This document shows, piece after piece, positions 45,348 through 53,847 of a stretch of DNA of 64,000 nucleotides. The DNA is taken from assembly GCF_021272385.1 (NCBI RefSeq), contig NZ_JAJSDZ010000010.1:806001-870000 (forward strand). The letters run 5' to 3'. Source of the stretch: Vibrio salinus (GTDB taxonomy: Bacteria; Pseudomonadota; Gammaproteobacteria; Enterobacterales; Vibrionaceae). The notes beneath the pieces are model-generated. The model had not been told where the DNA came from. It did no database searches and saw only the letters and a list, made by a program, of their open reading frames with translations. Both the position numbers and the translations under genes were made by a program. Position 1 is the stretch's first letter. The number at the start of each line of letters is the position of its first letter.

Positions 45348-45833
45348 ATGATTAGTATCATTCTTGCCGTCATATTTTTGGTGTTTAGCTCATCGGTACT
45401 TATTTATGCGGGTCAGTTTGAATATACGGCTACAGATCCGTTGGGACCGATGTTTTTCCCTGAAATGTTATCGTGTATTTTGATGATTCTTTCTGTCATC
45501 GTGATTGTTCAAAAATTAAAAGAAGGTGATATAAAAACAGAGGTTAAAACAGGTGTTTTTTCACTGCCTGTATTAAGCATCATTTATGTTTTAGCACTGT
45601 TCAATATTGGCTTTTTGATTTCAACAATTGTGTTTTGTTTGTTAATTACACCTTATTTCCAGCATGCAAACCGGTTTTCTATCGCTGAATACTGTCATTC
45701 AGTGGGAATATGGCTGAAAAGTCCCGGTATTTATCTACTTGTTGCTTTTCTTATTGCTCTGGTATGGGGAGTGTTTATCCATATTCTTCATATTCCATTG
45801 CCGTTGTTTGCATTGACTGATGGGGGGATGTGA
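45348..45833 (+). CDS. TctB-type small membrane subunit of the tripartite transporter
   Basis: 161 residues from ATG 45348 (AGGG upstream, opens directly on the first helix 'MISIILAVIFLVFSSSVLIYAG'). The open frame extends back to a GTG at 45309 and an ATG at 45327, but those lie in or against the stem-loop. Four hydrophobic helices and 'YTATDPLGPMFFPEMLSCILMILSVIVIVQKL' fit TctB. Poorly conserved family; position between tctC- and tctA-like genes confirms the call. Confidence 0.88.
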   Translation: MISIILAVIFLVFSSSVLIYAGQFEYTATDPLGPMFFPEMLSCILMILSVIVIVQKLKEGDIKTEVKTGVFSLPVLSIIYVLALFNIGFLISTIVFCLLITPYFQHANRFSIAEYCHSVGIWLKSPGIYLLVAFLIALVWGVFIHILHIPLPLFALTDGGM

Positions 45834-45836
45834 GTC

Positions 45837-47357
45837 ATGGATATCATTGTTCAGGCATTTTTGTCTGCTGTATCGTGGGCAAATTTATTGCCCGCACTGT
45901 TTGGCGTGTCAGTCGGGATTGCAATAGGGGCTTTACCCGGTTTTTCGGTGACGATGGGGGTTGCCGTTCTTTTCCCATTAACATTAGTATTTCCGGGTAC
46001 TGGTGGCATTATGATGCTATTGGGTATTTATGTAGGAGCCGTTTATGGTGGTTCAATCTCTGCTATTTTGTTAAATACTCCTGGCACACCTGCATCCATG
46101 GTGACAACGATGGAAGGATATCCTTTAACCAAGCGAGGGGAAGGTGATAAAGCGCTTACTTTATCCACAACTGCATCATTTATCGGTGGGTTAACCAGTG
46201 CCCTTGTTTTGACTTTCTTATCTCCTTTATTGGCTAAATTCGCATTAAACTTTTCTGCACCAGAATATTTTATGCTGGCTGCCTTTGGGTTGAGTGTCAT
46301 TATTTCAATCAGTTCGGAAAATTTGGCTAAAGGGCTAATCGGTGGTGTTCTTGGGTTAATGATTGCGACCGTGGGTATTGATAATTTTACCGGGTATTCC
46401 CGGTTTACTTTCGGTTCAATTTATTTAATGGGCGGTATCAGTTTTGTTCCTATCCTGATTGGATTGTTTGCTTTTTCGCAAATCATTTTTAATATGCTTG
46501 AAGGCGATAATCAGGCTCAGGAAACAAAAAAATTCCAAACTTCGTTTAAAAGGACACTCTCTCACCTGAAAGAATTTCGTAAGTTAAAATGGACTGTATT
46601 GCGTTCGGGGCTTATTGGTACTTTTATTGGTTCGGTTCCTGGAACAGGAGGTGATGTCGCAGCCTTTATTGCTTACAATGAAACTCGCCGTTCTGCTAAA
46701 AAAGGTGAAACATTTGAGAATGGTAATTTGCGAGGTTTAGTATCTCCTGAATCTGCTAATAATGCGGTTACCGGTGGGGCAATGGTGCCATTGCTGACTT
46801 TAGGTATTCCTGGTGATTCAGTTTCAGCCATTATTCTTGGTGCCTTTATGATTCAGGGGCTTCAACCAGGGCCATTATTATTTTCTGAACATGCCAGTGA
46901 TATGTATATGATTTTTGCCGGATTATTATTGGTCAACATAATGATGTTTGTATTAGGTATTTTTGGTGTCCGGTATTTCACTAAAATTACAACCATTCCT
47001 AAATCATTACTTAATACATTGATTCTGGTTTTATGTGTTATTGGTTCCTATAGCATTAACAATAATATGATCGATGTGATTGTTATGATTGCATCAGGTT
47101 TCGTTGGGTATTTTCTCATTCGAGAAAAGTTTGGTGTTGCTCCTATTATTTTGGGCATCATATTAGGGCCGATGCTTGAAAGTAATCTGAGACGGGCCTT
47201 AATTCTTTCTGATGGCGATTATAGTGTTTTCTTTTCTCACCCTATTTCATTGGTTTTATTCTTGCTGACGCTAGTCTCTTTTACCAGCCCATTGGTTAAG
47301 CGCTGGTTCTTAAAAAGAAAAAAAGCAAATACAGAACTGGAGATAATGCATGAATAA
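45837..47357 (+). CDS. TctA-type large membrane subunit of the tripartite transporter
   Basis: 506 residues, the normal TctA length, with about 12 helices. The two signature repeats are visible: 'GIAIGALPGFSVTMGVAVLFPLTL' near residue 25 and 'GSVPGTGGDVAAFIAYNETRRSAKKGETFENGNLRGLVSPESANNAVTGGAMVPLLTLGIPGDSVSAIILGAF' near 260-335. Starts 3 bases after the tctB stop and overlaps the next gene by 8 bases. Forms the substrate channel in the inner membrane. Confidence 0.94.
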   Translation: MDIIVQAFLSAVSWANLLPALFGVSVGIAIGALPGFSVTMGVAVLFPLTLVFPGTGGIMMLLGIYVGAVYGGSISAILLNTPGTPASMVTTMEGYPLTKRGEGDKALTLSTTASFIGGLTSALVLTFLSPLLAKFALNFSAPEYFMLAAFGLSVIISISSENLAKGLIGGVLGLMIATVGIDNFTGYSRFTFGSIYLMGGISFVPILIGLFAFSQIIFNMLEGDNQAQETKKFQTSFKRTLSHLKEFRKLKWTVLRSGLIGTFIGSVPGTGGDVAAFIAYNETRRSAKKGETFENGNLRGLVSPESANNAVTGGAMVPLLTLGIPGDSVSAIILGAFMIQGLQPGPLLFSEHASDMYMIFAGLLLVNIMMFVLGIFGVRYFTKITTIPKSLLNTLILVLCVIGSYSINNNMIDVIVMIASGFVGYFLIREKFGVAPIILGIILGPMLESNLRRALILSDGDYSVFFSHPISLVLFLLTLVSFTSPLVKRWFLKRKKANTELEIMHE

Positions 47358-48402
47358 TCTTATACATAAAGAAGCTCAGTATACTTTGTTTTCTACCGGA
47401 GAAGTTTTTTTTAAACAATGTCACGCTTCTTCTATAGTCGTGTTACCAAATCAGGACAAATTAATCACATTTTTTGCCGGTGAGAAGGAAGGCGCTTTGG
47501 ATACAGCTATCTGGCTTGTTAAAGAAACAGATGGCGTCTGGTCGGAACCTTATAAAGCTGTTGATGACGAATTTTCTGCATTATGGAATCCGGTTCTTTA
47601 TACTCAGGACAATGTCGTTTGGCTTTTTTATAAGTCAGGTGAAAATGTTCAAACGTGGATAACGAAAGTCATCATCTCTGAAGATTATGGGAAAAGCTGG
47701 TCTTCCCCAGTGGATTTGGTTGCCGGTGAAAAGCTCCCACGGGGACCAGTAAAAAACAAATTGATTCTTCTGAGTAATGGTAATTGGATTGCCCCTAATT
47801 CAATAGAGGCAGGGCTGCTTTGGGATGCATTTGCCGATTATTCCACAGATAATGGTCAAACCTGGCATCAGGTTCCGGTTCCTTTACAGCACATAACACC
47901 ACAAAGGGAACTACAAAAAGATACCTGGCAGGGGTTAGAAACAGGAGCGCTCTGGGAAACGGAAGAAGAAACCGTTTTTTCCTGGGATGGTGTGATTCAA
48001 CCAACATTATGGGAATCAAAACCTGGGAATGTTCATATGTTAATGAGAAGCACCCGGGGAGCGATTTATCGAAGTGATTCTGATGACTATGGGCGGAGTT
48101 GGTGTGAGGCTTACGCAACCTCGTTGCCAAATAATAATAGTGGACTTGATCTGGCTTCGGATTCAAAACGGTTATTTTTAGTTTATAATCCTGTGGCATC
48201 TAATTGGGGAGCACGTACTCCTTTATCTATAAGTATCTCATTTGATAATGGTGTCTCATGGAGCTCGCCAACTCATCTGGAAACCGAAAAAGGTGAGTTT
48301 TCTTATCCTGCTATTGTATACAGAGAGGGCGTTATTCATATTACTTATACGAGTAATCGTGAAACGATTATCTATCAGCGGTGGAAAATTAGTCATAAAT
48401 AA
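47350..48402 (+). CDS. Cytoplasmic Asp-box beta-propeller enzyme ('predicted neuraminidase' family)
   Basis: 350 residues with four Asp boxes: 'SEDYGKSW', 'STDNGQTW', 'SDDYGRSW' and 'SFDNGVSW', the blades of a sialidase-like propeller. Conserved family blocks are 'CHASSIVVLPNQDKLITFFAGEKEGALDTAIWL', 'LWNPVLY', 'RGPVKNKLILLSNGNWIAPNSIE' and 'TSLPNNNSGLDLAS'. There is no signal peptide, so it acts on a substrate already imported by the tripartite transporter. Families with this fold include glycosidases and polysaccharide lyases, so 'sialidase' is not established. GGAG precedes the ATG, which overlaps tctA by 8 bases. Confidence 0.8.
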   Translation: MNNLIHKEAQYTLFSTGEVFFKQCHASSIVVLPNQDKLITFFAGEKEGALDTAIWLVKETDGVWSEPYKAVDDEFSALWNPVLYTQDNVVWLFYKSGENVQTWITKVIISEDYGKSWSSPVDLVAGEKLPRGPVKNKLILLSNGNWIAPNSIEAGLLWDAFADYSTDNGQTWHQVPVPLQHITPQRELQKDTWQGLETGALWETEEETVFSWDGVIQPTLWESKPGNVHMLMRSTRGAIYRSDSDDYGRSWCEAYATSLPNNNSGLDLASDSKRLFLVYNPVASNWGARTPLSISISFDNGVSWSSPTHLETEKGEFSYPAIVYREGVIHITYTSNRETIIYQRWKISHK

Positions 48403-48486
48403 ATACAGTCATATGAATATAAGTTGTGTCTCATTCGTTGGTCGAGAGGTACACGTCATCTTTGCAGGATCTTAATAAATCAAGTT

Positions 48487-49506
48487 ATGAGTAAAACTAT
48501 CGATGAAATCGCGTCTGATCTGGGTGTGTCTGTTACTACTGTTAAGTTAGTAATTAATGGTAAAGCAAGAAAATATCGTATCGCAAAAAAAACACAATCA
48601 AGAATTGAATGTTATATTGCCGAACATGGTTGTCGGGTTAATCAGGCCGCAAGAAGTTTAAGACTTAAAAAAAGTGAAACATTGGGACTTGTTTTGCCCA
48701 ACCTTAGTAACCCATATTTTATACAAATGGCTGAACATTTGGGCGACTTATGTCAGGGGCATGGATATCAACTTATTACAGTTTCCAGCAAGAGTGATCC
48801 GGCACGGGAAAAGGAACTGACTGATGTTTTATTAGGCCGAGGTGTTGATGGTATGTTTATCGTTTCGACAACATCAGAACGACAGAAGTTAATCCAAACA
48901 GAAGTAAAAAAGAAACCACTGGTTTTTCTTGACCGTGATTTTGGTGAAAATTCTTTTCCTTCTGTGACTTCCGATAATTTTAAGGGAAGTTTTATGATGA
49001 TTAATAAATTACTTGAGGTATGTAAAGAAGATATTTATTTCTTATATGGAGACCCAGATTTACCATCTATTCATCAGCGTGTACAGGGTTTTTGGGAAGC
49101 TTATCGAAATCATGACAGGGCCCCCTCGTTTCTCTGGGGATTCGATGTTCCCCTGAATACTAAAGAATACGGATATTTAGCGATGGAGAAGTTACACCAA
49201 CAAATTGGAGAGCATTTACCGGCTGCGCTGGTTTTTTCATCGTTACCAATTTTGGAAGGTGCTCTGTTATATCTACGGGAAAAACATACACGTATTCCAA
49301 GTCAAATTATTTTTGCGACTTTTGATGATCATTCTATGCTGGGTTTTTTACCAAATAAGATTTTGTGTATAAAACAGAATAGCGAAAAAGTTGCTGAGCA
49401 TGCATTGCAGATGATGATGGCTCAGTTAAGCGGGCATTATGATTATAAAAATATGCAAAATGAAGTTATCCAGCCAGATCTCATTTGTCGTAATTGGGAT
49501 TATTGA
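48487..49506 (+). CDS. LacI-family regulator, Cra/ScrR subgroup
   Basis: 339 residues from ATG 48487. N-terminal LacI helix-turn-helix and hinge 'TIDEIASDLGVSVTTVKLVINGKARKYRIAKKTQSRIECYIAEHGCRVNQAARSLRLKKSETLGLVLPNLSNPYF'; the 'NGKARKYRI' insertion is the mark of the Cra (FruR)/ScrR branch. The C-terminal domain binds a sugar or sugar phosphate ('GRGVDGMFIVSTT', 'VFLDRDFGENSFPSVTSDN'). It closes the operon and probably represses it through the palindrome at 41402-41429. The longer frame (from 48424) lacks a start context. Confidence 0.9.
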   Translation: MSKTIDEIASDLGVSVTTVKLVINGKARKYRIAKKTQSRIECYIAEHGCRVNQAARSLRLKKSETLGLVLPNLSNPYFIQMAEHLGDLCQGHGYQLITVSSKSDPAREKELTDVLLGRGVDGMFIVSTTSERQKLIQTEVKKKPLVFLDRDFGENSFPSVTSDNFKGSFMMINKLLEVCKEDIYFLYGDPDLPSIHQRVQGFWEAYRNHDRAPSFLWGFDVPLNTKEYGYLAMEKLHQQIGEHLPAALVFSSLPILEGALLYLREKHTRIPSQIIFATFDDHSMLGFLPNKILCIKQNSEKVAEHALQMMMAQLSGHYDYKNMQNEVIQPDLICRNWDY

Positions 49507-49572
49507 AATATCTTTTTTAACTAATGATCTGGCTAGATAATTTTAGAGCGTATGATACCAGAACGATTAAAC

Positions 49573-50772
49573 TTAGTTACTTAATGTTTTGGTTATTCTC
49601 GCTAACCCTTTATGTAACAGACTTCGTGGGCAAGCGATATTCATTCGGATAAATCCGTCACCATTATCTACGAACATATCTCCTCCCTCAACAAGCACAC
49701 CACATTGCTTAGCCAAATAGGCTCCGGTTCTGTTCATATGAGGTGTGTTCTTTAAATATTCAGACAGATCAATCCACGCCAAATATGTCGACTGAGGAAT
49801 TTCGAATTTAGCCAAAGGAAGATGGGTTCTCAGGTAATTTTGTAAAAAGCTAAAATTCGCATCTAAATAAATTTTAAGTTGATCTAGCCAGTTATCGCAA
49901 TGCGTATAAGCAGCCTGAGTTCCAGCAATGCTAAGTGGCGACAGAATCTCAGAATGCTTTTCTATCCATTGTTTCCTAATAACATCATTCGGGATATAAA
50001 CGTGTGAAATTAAGCAGCCGGCCATATTAAAAGTCTTACTTGGTGCAGTGCAGGTGATAATTTTGGGGTGATCCGGGTAGAGCGATAATACCGAGGTGAA
50101 GATTTCATCCTGACGCAGTAAGTCGCAGTGGATTTCATCGGCAATAACCCATACATCGTACCTGAAACACAATTTTATCAGTTGTTGTAACTCTTCTTTT
50201 GTCCATACCCGTCCGGTAGGATTGTGTGGGTTACAAAGAATGAAAAGTTTAATGTTTTTGTCAGGATCAGAGAGTTGCCGTTCAATATCTTCAAAATCAT
50301 TTATGTAGTAACCATCAGTATTTTTTAATTTTGAAGTAAAAACTTTTCGGCAGTTGTTGTCTCCGGCCTTTTTGAATGGGGTATAAGAGGGAGTAGCAAT
50401 TAAAATATTTTCGTTCGGTTGAGTTAATAATGGCACCAAACGATTTAATGCAGGCACGACTCCGGGAGAAAAAACGATATTGTTGGTATTTATTGTGACG
50501 TTGTAGCGACGTTTAAACCATTTATAAAGTGTTATGTAATACTCTGGATCATAAGTTTCTGTATAACCAAGAATTTTGTCGTCTAAACGTCTTTTTATTG
50601 CTTCTCTGATTTCCGGTGGTGTTGCAAAATCCATATCGGCAATCCAGAAGCGCAGCAGATCTTCTTCATTTTCTACCATTTCGTCATCGTTACCGAGAAT
50701 AGACTGTCTCCATCCATCGACACTCAGGCTGTTAGTATTGTTACGGTTAATGATTTCATCGAAATTATACAT
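49573..50772 (-). CDS. MalY/PatB-type pyridoxal-phosphate C-S lyase
   Basis: About 399 residues of the aminotransferase fold type I. 'FILCNPHNPTGRVWTKEEL', 'VWVIADEIHCDLL' and the cofactor lysine in 'TCTAPSKTFNMAGCLISH' are all intact. MalY/PatB proteins cleave cystathionine or other S-conjugates to thiol, pyruvate and ammonia. I favour the ATG ending at 50772 ('MYNFDEIINR', with GGAG just upstream, matching the family N-terminus) over the one three codons earlier. Not part of the operon to its right; the substrate is not certain. Confidence 0.88.
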   Translation of the reverse strand: MYNFDEIINRNNTNSLSVDGWRQSILGNDDEMVENEEDLLRFWIADMDFATPPEIREAIKRRLDDKILGYTETYDPEYYITLYKWFKRRYNVTINTNNIVFSPGVVPALNRLVPLLTQPNENILIATPSYTPFKKAGDNNCRKVFTSKLKNTDGYYINDFEDIERQLSDPDKNIKLFILCNPHNPTGRVWTKEELQQLIKLCFRYDVWVIADEIHCDLLRQDEIFTSVLSLYPDHPKIITCTAPSKTFNMAGCLISHVYIPNDVIRKQWIEKHSEILSPLSIAGTQAAYTHCDNWLDQLKIYLDANFSFLQNYLRTHLPLAKFEIPQSTYLAWIDLSEYLKNTPHMNRTGAYLAKQCGVLVEGGDMFVDNGDGFIRMNIACPRSLLHKGLARITKTLSN

Positions 50773-50922
50773 TATCTCCATATCCCTATTCGTATTATGT
50801 ACTTATCACTACAAGCTAACATATACTTGTTATTTCTTAAATATTTCTGTGGCAGCCTGAAATAGTCTGTGGCTGCTGAATTGTGTTATTCTGGTTTTCT
50901 GGTCGTTATGGTTTCGGTATTC

Positions 50923-51396
50923 ATGGAAAAAATAGTTATTTTAGTCGATGTGCAAAATGTGTATTACACCGCCAGAGAAGCATATCAGCATAATTTTGAT
51001 TACAATGCGTTCTGGAGGCTGGTGACTGAAAACAGGGAAGTTGTTAATGCGTTTGCTTATGCCATTGATCGTGGAGATGAAAAGCAAAGGCAGTTTCAGA
51101 ATATTCTAAGAGCGATCGGTTTTGAAGTTAAATTGAAACCTTTTATCCAACGCTCTGACGGAACGGCAAAAGGGGATTGGGACGTAGGAATTACCATTGA
51201 TGCCTTAGAGTGTGGTAAGGAAGCTGATACAGTTATATTAGTGTCAGGGGATGGTGATTTCAGTATTCTTCTTGATACACTGTCTGAAAAATATGGTGTG
51301 AAAACGGAAGTTTACGGTGTGCCTCAGTTAACATCTGCGTCCTTGATCAATTCTGCCGGTCATTTTCATCCAATTGACAAAACGTTACTTCTTTAA
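50923..51396 (+). CDS. NYN-domain (PIN-like) protein, LabA/DUF88 type
   Basis: 157 residues from ATG 50923 ('MEKIVILVDVQNVYYTAREAY'). The NYN/PIN-like acidic residues are present: Asp in 'LVDVQNVYY', 'KGDWDVGITIDAL' and 'VSGDGDFSILLDTL'. Such proteins are candidate metal-dependent RNases. The open frame extends to a GTG at 50869, but family alignment starts at 50923. Monocistronic-looking; cellular target unknown. Confidence 0.88.
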   Translation: MEKIVILVDVQNVYYTAREAYQHNFDYNAFWRLVTENREVVNAFAYAIDRGDEKQRQFQNILRAIGFEVKLKPFIQRSDGTAKGDWDVGITIDALECGKEADTVILVSGDGDFSILLDTLSEKYGVKTEVYGVPQLTSASLINSAGHFHPIDKTLLL

Positions 51397-51484
51397 TGAG
51401 CTGGTAGTAAAACTATTGTACTTATATGCACATGAGATTGTGTCGAAAGATGTTTGACATAAAGAATATTGCTGAGGGAAAGTA

Positions 51485-51937
51485 TTGTTGGCTGTTAAAT
51501 TGAAATATCTTCTACTTCTGGTTTCTTTTTTTGCTTTTTCTTCGGTGGCTGGTGATGAAGCACGTGTGATTATTGAAAAAAATTCTCCGGTGACTCAGGG
51601 AAAGGCACTATCGGAAGATGTTGGTATCGAAATGTGGGGTGGAACGCTTAATCCTATCATTTTTATGGGGTGTGAGCTTCCCTGCGAACAAAATCAGGTT
51701 TTCAGTACGGCTGACGAGCAGCAAATTGATATGAGTATTAAATTGGTTCGTGGCAAGTCGAAAGAAGTCAAAGATGGGACATATCTCGGGACTTACCGTA
51801 TATCGGGTTTAGTCCCTGCAGAAAATGGAAGAACAACACTTGATGTCGTTTTTGGTGCTTCAAACGGAAATTTGTGGTTATCAGCCAAAGACATTCATGG
51901 CCTGTCTAATATTAAAATTACGAAAGTGACCCGATAA
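51485..51937 (+). CDS. Exported protein consisting of an Hsp70 (DnaK) substrate-binding beta-domain
   Basis: 150 residues. A hydrophobic signal segment (about 5-22) is followed by a region that aligns with DnaK residues about 397-505: 'VGIEMWGG' (DnaK LGIETMGG), 'ELPCEQNQVFSTADEQQIDMSIKLVRGKSK' (TIPTK.[24 protein letters not shown]), 'LGTYRISGLVPAENGRTTLDVVFGASNGNLWLSAKD' ([37 protein letters not shown]). There is no ATPase domain and no lid. DnaK arch residue Met404 is Trp and Val436 is Met. Two added cysteines (63, 67). TTG start supported by GAGGGA upstream. Periplasmic peptide binding is inferred. Confidence 0.78.
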   Translation: MLAVKLKYLLLLVSFFAFSSVAGDEARVIIEKNSPVTQGKALSEDVGIEMWGGTLNPIIFMGCELPCEQNQVFSTADEQQIDMSIKLVRGKSKEVKDGTYLGTYRISGLVPAENGRTTLDVVFGASNGNLWLSAKDIHGLSNIKITKVTR

Positions 51938-52077
51938 GTTGTGTTTAATAATAAGCGCTAAACTATTCTACGTTATGTAGTCGATAAGACATTCAGCTTC
52001 TGAATGTGTGTCACACTTTTACCTGCGTAGTGACATATCCTTACTATAAACACTTTGCATATGCGGAGGGTAAGGTA

Positions 52078-52461
52078 ATGACTGAGAATAAAAGACACAT
52101 CGCTTCAATTGGCATGGAACGTTTTGACGATACATTAGTTATGTTATTAACATTAAAAGGGAAACTAACGCACGAGGATTATCAGGAAATTACACCTTTA
52201 TTTGATAGTGCAGTAGAAAAGTTTCAGGGAAAAGGTGTCCGAATGTTAGTCGATTTGGAAGATTTTGATGGGTGGGAAATTCGGGCTGCCTGGGACGATT
52301 TTAAACTGGGTGTCAAATACAATGCAAAATTTGACAGAATTGCGCTCTTCGGACATAAAAACTGGCAGGATGGGGCCGTAAAAGTGATGGATTGGTTTAT
52401 CAGTGGTGAAACTAAGTCTTTCCATAATTATCAGTCAGCTATTATTTGGTTAACTGACTGA
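52078..52461 (+). CDS. SpoIIAA/STAS-like protein
   Basis: 127 residues from ATG 52078, preceded by a purine-rich GGAGGGTAAGG. The pattern 'LVMLLTLKGKLTHEDYQEITPLFDSAVEKFQGKGVRMLVDLEDFDGWEIRAAWDDFKLGVKYNAKFDRIALFGHKNWQDGAVKVMDWFISGETKSFHNYQSAIIWL' matches the SpoIIAA-like family, an alpha/beta STAS-like fold that may bind lipids. Function unknown; single-gene unit. Confidence 0.85.
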   Translation: MTENKRHIASIGMERFDDTLVMLLTLKGKLTHEDYQEITPLFDSAVEKFQGKGVRMLVDLEDFDGWEIRAAWDDFKLGVKYNAKFDRIALFGHKNWQDGAVKVMDWFISGETKSFHNYQSAIIWLTD

Positions 52462-52518
52462 TATTCCGTAATTAAGTTGTTATAAAGCTGATTTTCGTCT
52501 AATGGCTTTTATTATCGT

Positions 52519-53706
52519 CTATTTTACAGCTCCTAATACGGTTTCGTTGCCGTTCTGGGGCTGTAGAGGAATATTGAACGATAAGAGCAGAGAAATAACG
52601 GCAATGCCGGCACCCAGGAAAAAGACCGTTGGAGGTGAATACATCCAGATTAAGCCAAATGTTACCGGAATGACAATGGCTGCAATGTGGTTAATTGTGA
52701 AGGAAACTCCGGCTGTGGATGCCATATCTGCCGGGTCGGCTATTTTCTGGAAATAGGTTTTAATCGCCAGTGCCAAAGCGAAGAACAAGTGGTCGATAAT
52801 ATACAAACCGGCGGCAATATGAGCATTTGTGACGATCCCGTAGCTAAGGAAAATAAGGGTCAGCCCGGTATATTCAAACATGAGAACTTTTCGTTCTCCG
52901 ATTGAGCCAATCAGTTTTCCAATTTTTTTAGCAAATAGAAAATTAAAGACATAGTTAACCAGAAAGAGCAGAGTAATATCTGAAGCGGAATAGCCGAATT
53001 TTTCTACCATAAGAAAACCGGCAAAAACGGTGAAAATCTGTCTGCGGGCTCCACTGAGAAATGTTAACGCGTAATAGAGCCAATAGCGCTTACGCAGGAT
53101 TAATTTTTTATTTTGAGGGGTCTTTGATGAAAACTCAGGAAAGATAAAAGCAAGAACAATAACAATACAGAAGCCGGTTCCGCCGGTGACCAGATAAATC
53201 CACTTATAGTCCAGTTTTATTAAATCCAGTAGCACCCACAATACACCGTAAGTAATCAGAGAGGCAAAAGCCCCGATTGAAAGCATTTTCCCCAGCATTT
53301 CTGGAGCTTCATCTTTATTCAACCATTGTAACGACAGGGATTGTTTTAATGTTTCAAAGTAGTGAAACCCTGAAGACATTAGAAGTGTTGTGAATAATAA
53401 ACCGAACAGAGAAGGAAAGAATCCGGTAATTGCTGTGCCCAGACTCAGCATTGCCAGAGAAATAAGCAGAAACCGTTGTTCTCTTATAAACATAAGGATG
53501 AAAATCGCCGTAAAGGCAAGAAAGCCGGGAATTTCTCTCACACTTTGGAGTAATCCCATATCGGCACCGGTAAACCCGGCTTTTTCAATTGCAAAATTAT
53601 TTAATAAAGCCATCCAGCTTGAAAAAGCAATTGGAACAACAATGGATACCATAATTAAAAAGGTGGTTGGATTACGCCAGGTCGACGTTTCCGGTGATTT
53701 CAACAT
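52519..53706 (-). CDS. MFS transporter
   Basis: 395 residues, about 12 helices. GGAG lies seven bases before the ATG. 'VREIPGFLAFTAIFILMFIREQRFLLISLAMLSLGTAITGFF' covers helices 2-3 and 'LMSSGFHYFETLKQSLSLQWLNKDEAPEMLGKMLSIGAFASL' a conserved helix 4-5 loop. It belongs to an uncharacterised MFS group; the canonical loop 2-3 GxxxDRxGRR motif is replaced by 'IREQRF'. Substrate unknown. Confidence 0.86.
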   Translation of the reverse strand: MLKSPETSTWRNPTTFLIMVSIVVPIAFSSWMALLNNFAIEKAGFTGADMGLLQSVREIPGFLAFTAIFILMFIREQRFLLISLAMLSLGTAITGFFPSLFGLLFTTLLMSSGFHYFETLKQSLSLQWLNKDEAPEMLGKMLSIGAFASLITYGVLWVLLDLIKLDYKWIYLVTGGTGFCIVIVLAFIFPEFSSKTPQNKKLILRKRYWLYYALTFLSGARRQIFTVFAGFLMVEKFGYSASDITLLFLVNYVFNFLFAKKIGKLIGSIGERKVLMFEYTGLTLIFLSYGIVTNAHIAAGLYIIDHLFFALALAIKTYFQKIADPADMASTAGVSFTINHIAAIVIPVTFGLIWMYSPPTVFFLGAGIAVISLLLSFNIPLQPQNGNETVLGAVK

Positions 53707-53847
53707 ACAATTTCTCCATCAATAAGCCCTCTATCATACGCTTTAAAAAGGGAGTATGTCATTGCAAAAATGGAGGATAGCTCTTTGTCGTTGTCTTTGT
53801 TTTATCTGCTAAGCTTAAAAGGTTCGTAGGTACATAAGGACAATATA

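Noticed and set aside
41669-49506. Calling the operon a sialic-acid catabolic locus
   Set aside because: The lyase loop differs from NanA, the propeller protein is not secreted, and NanE/NanK/TRAP genes are absent.
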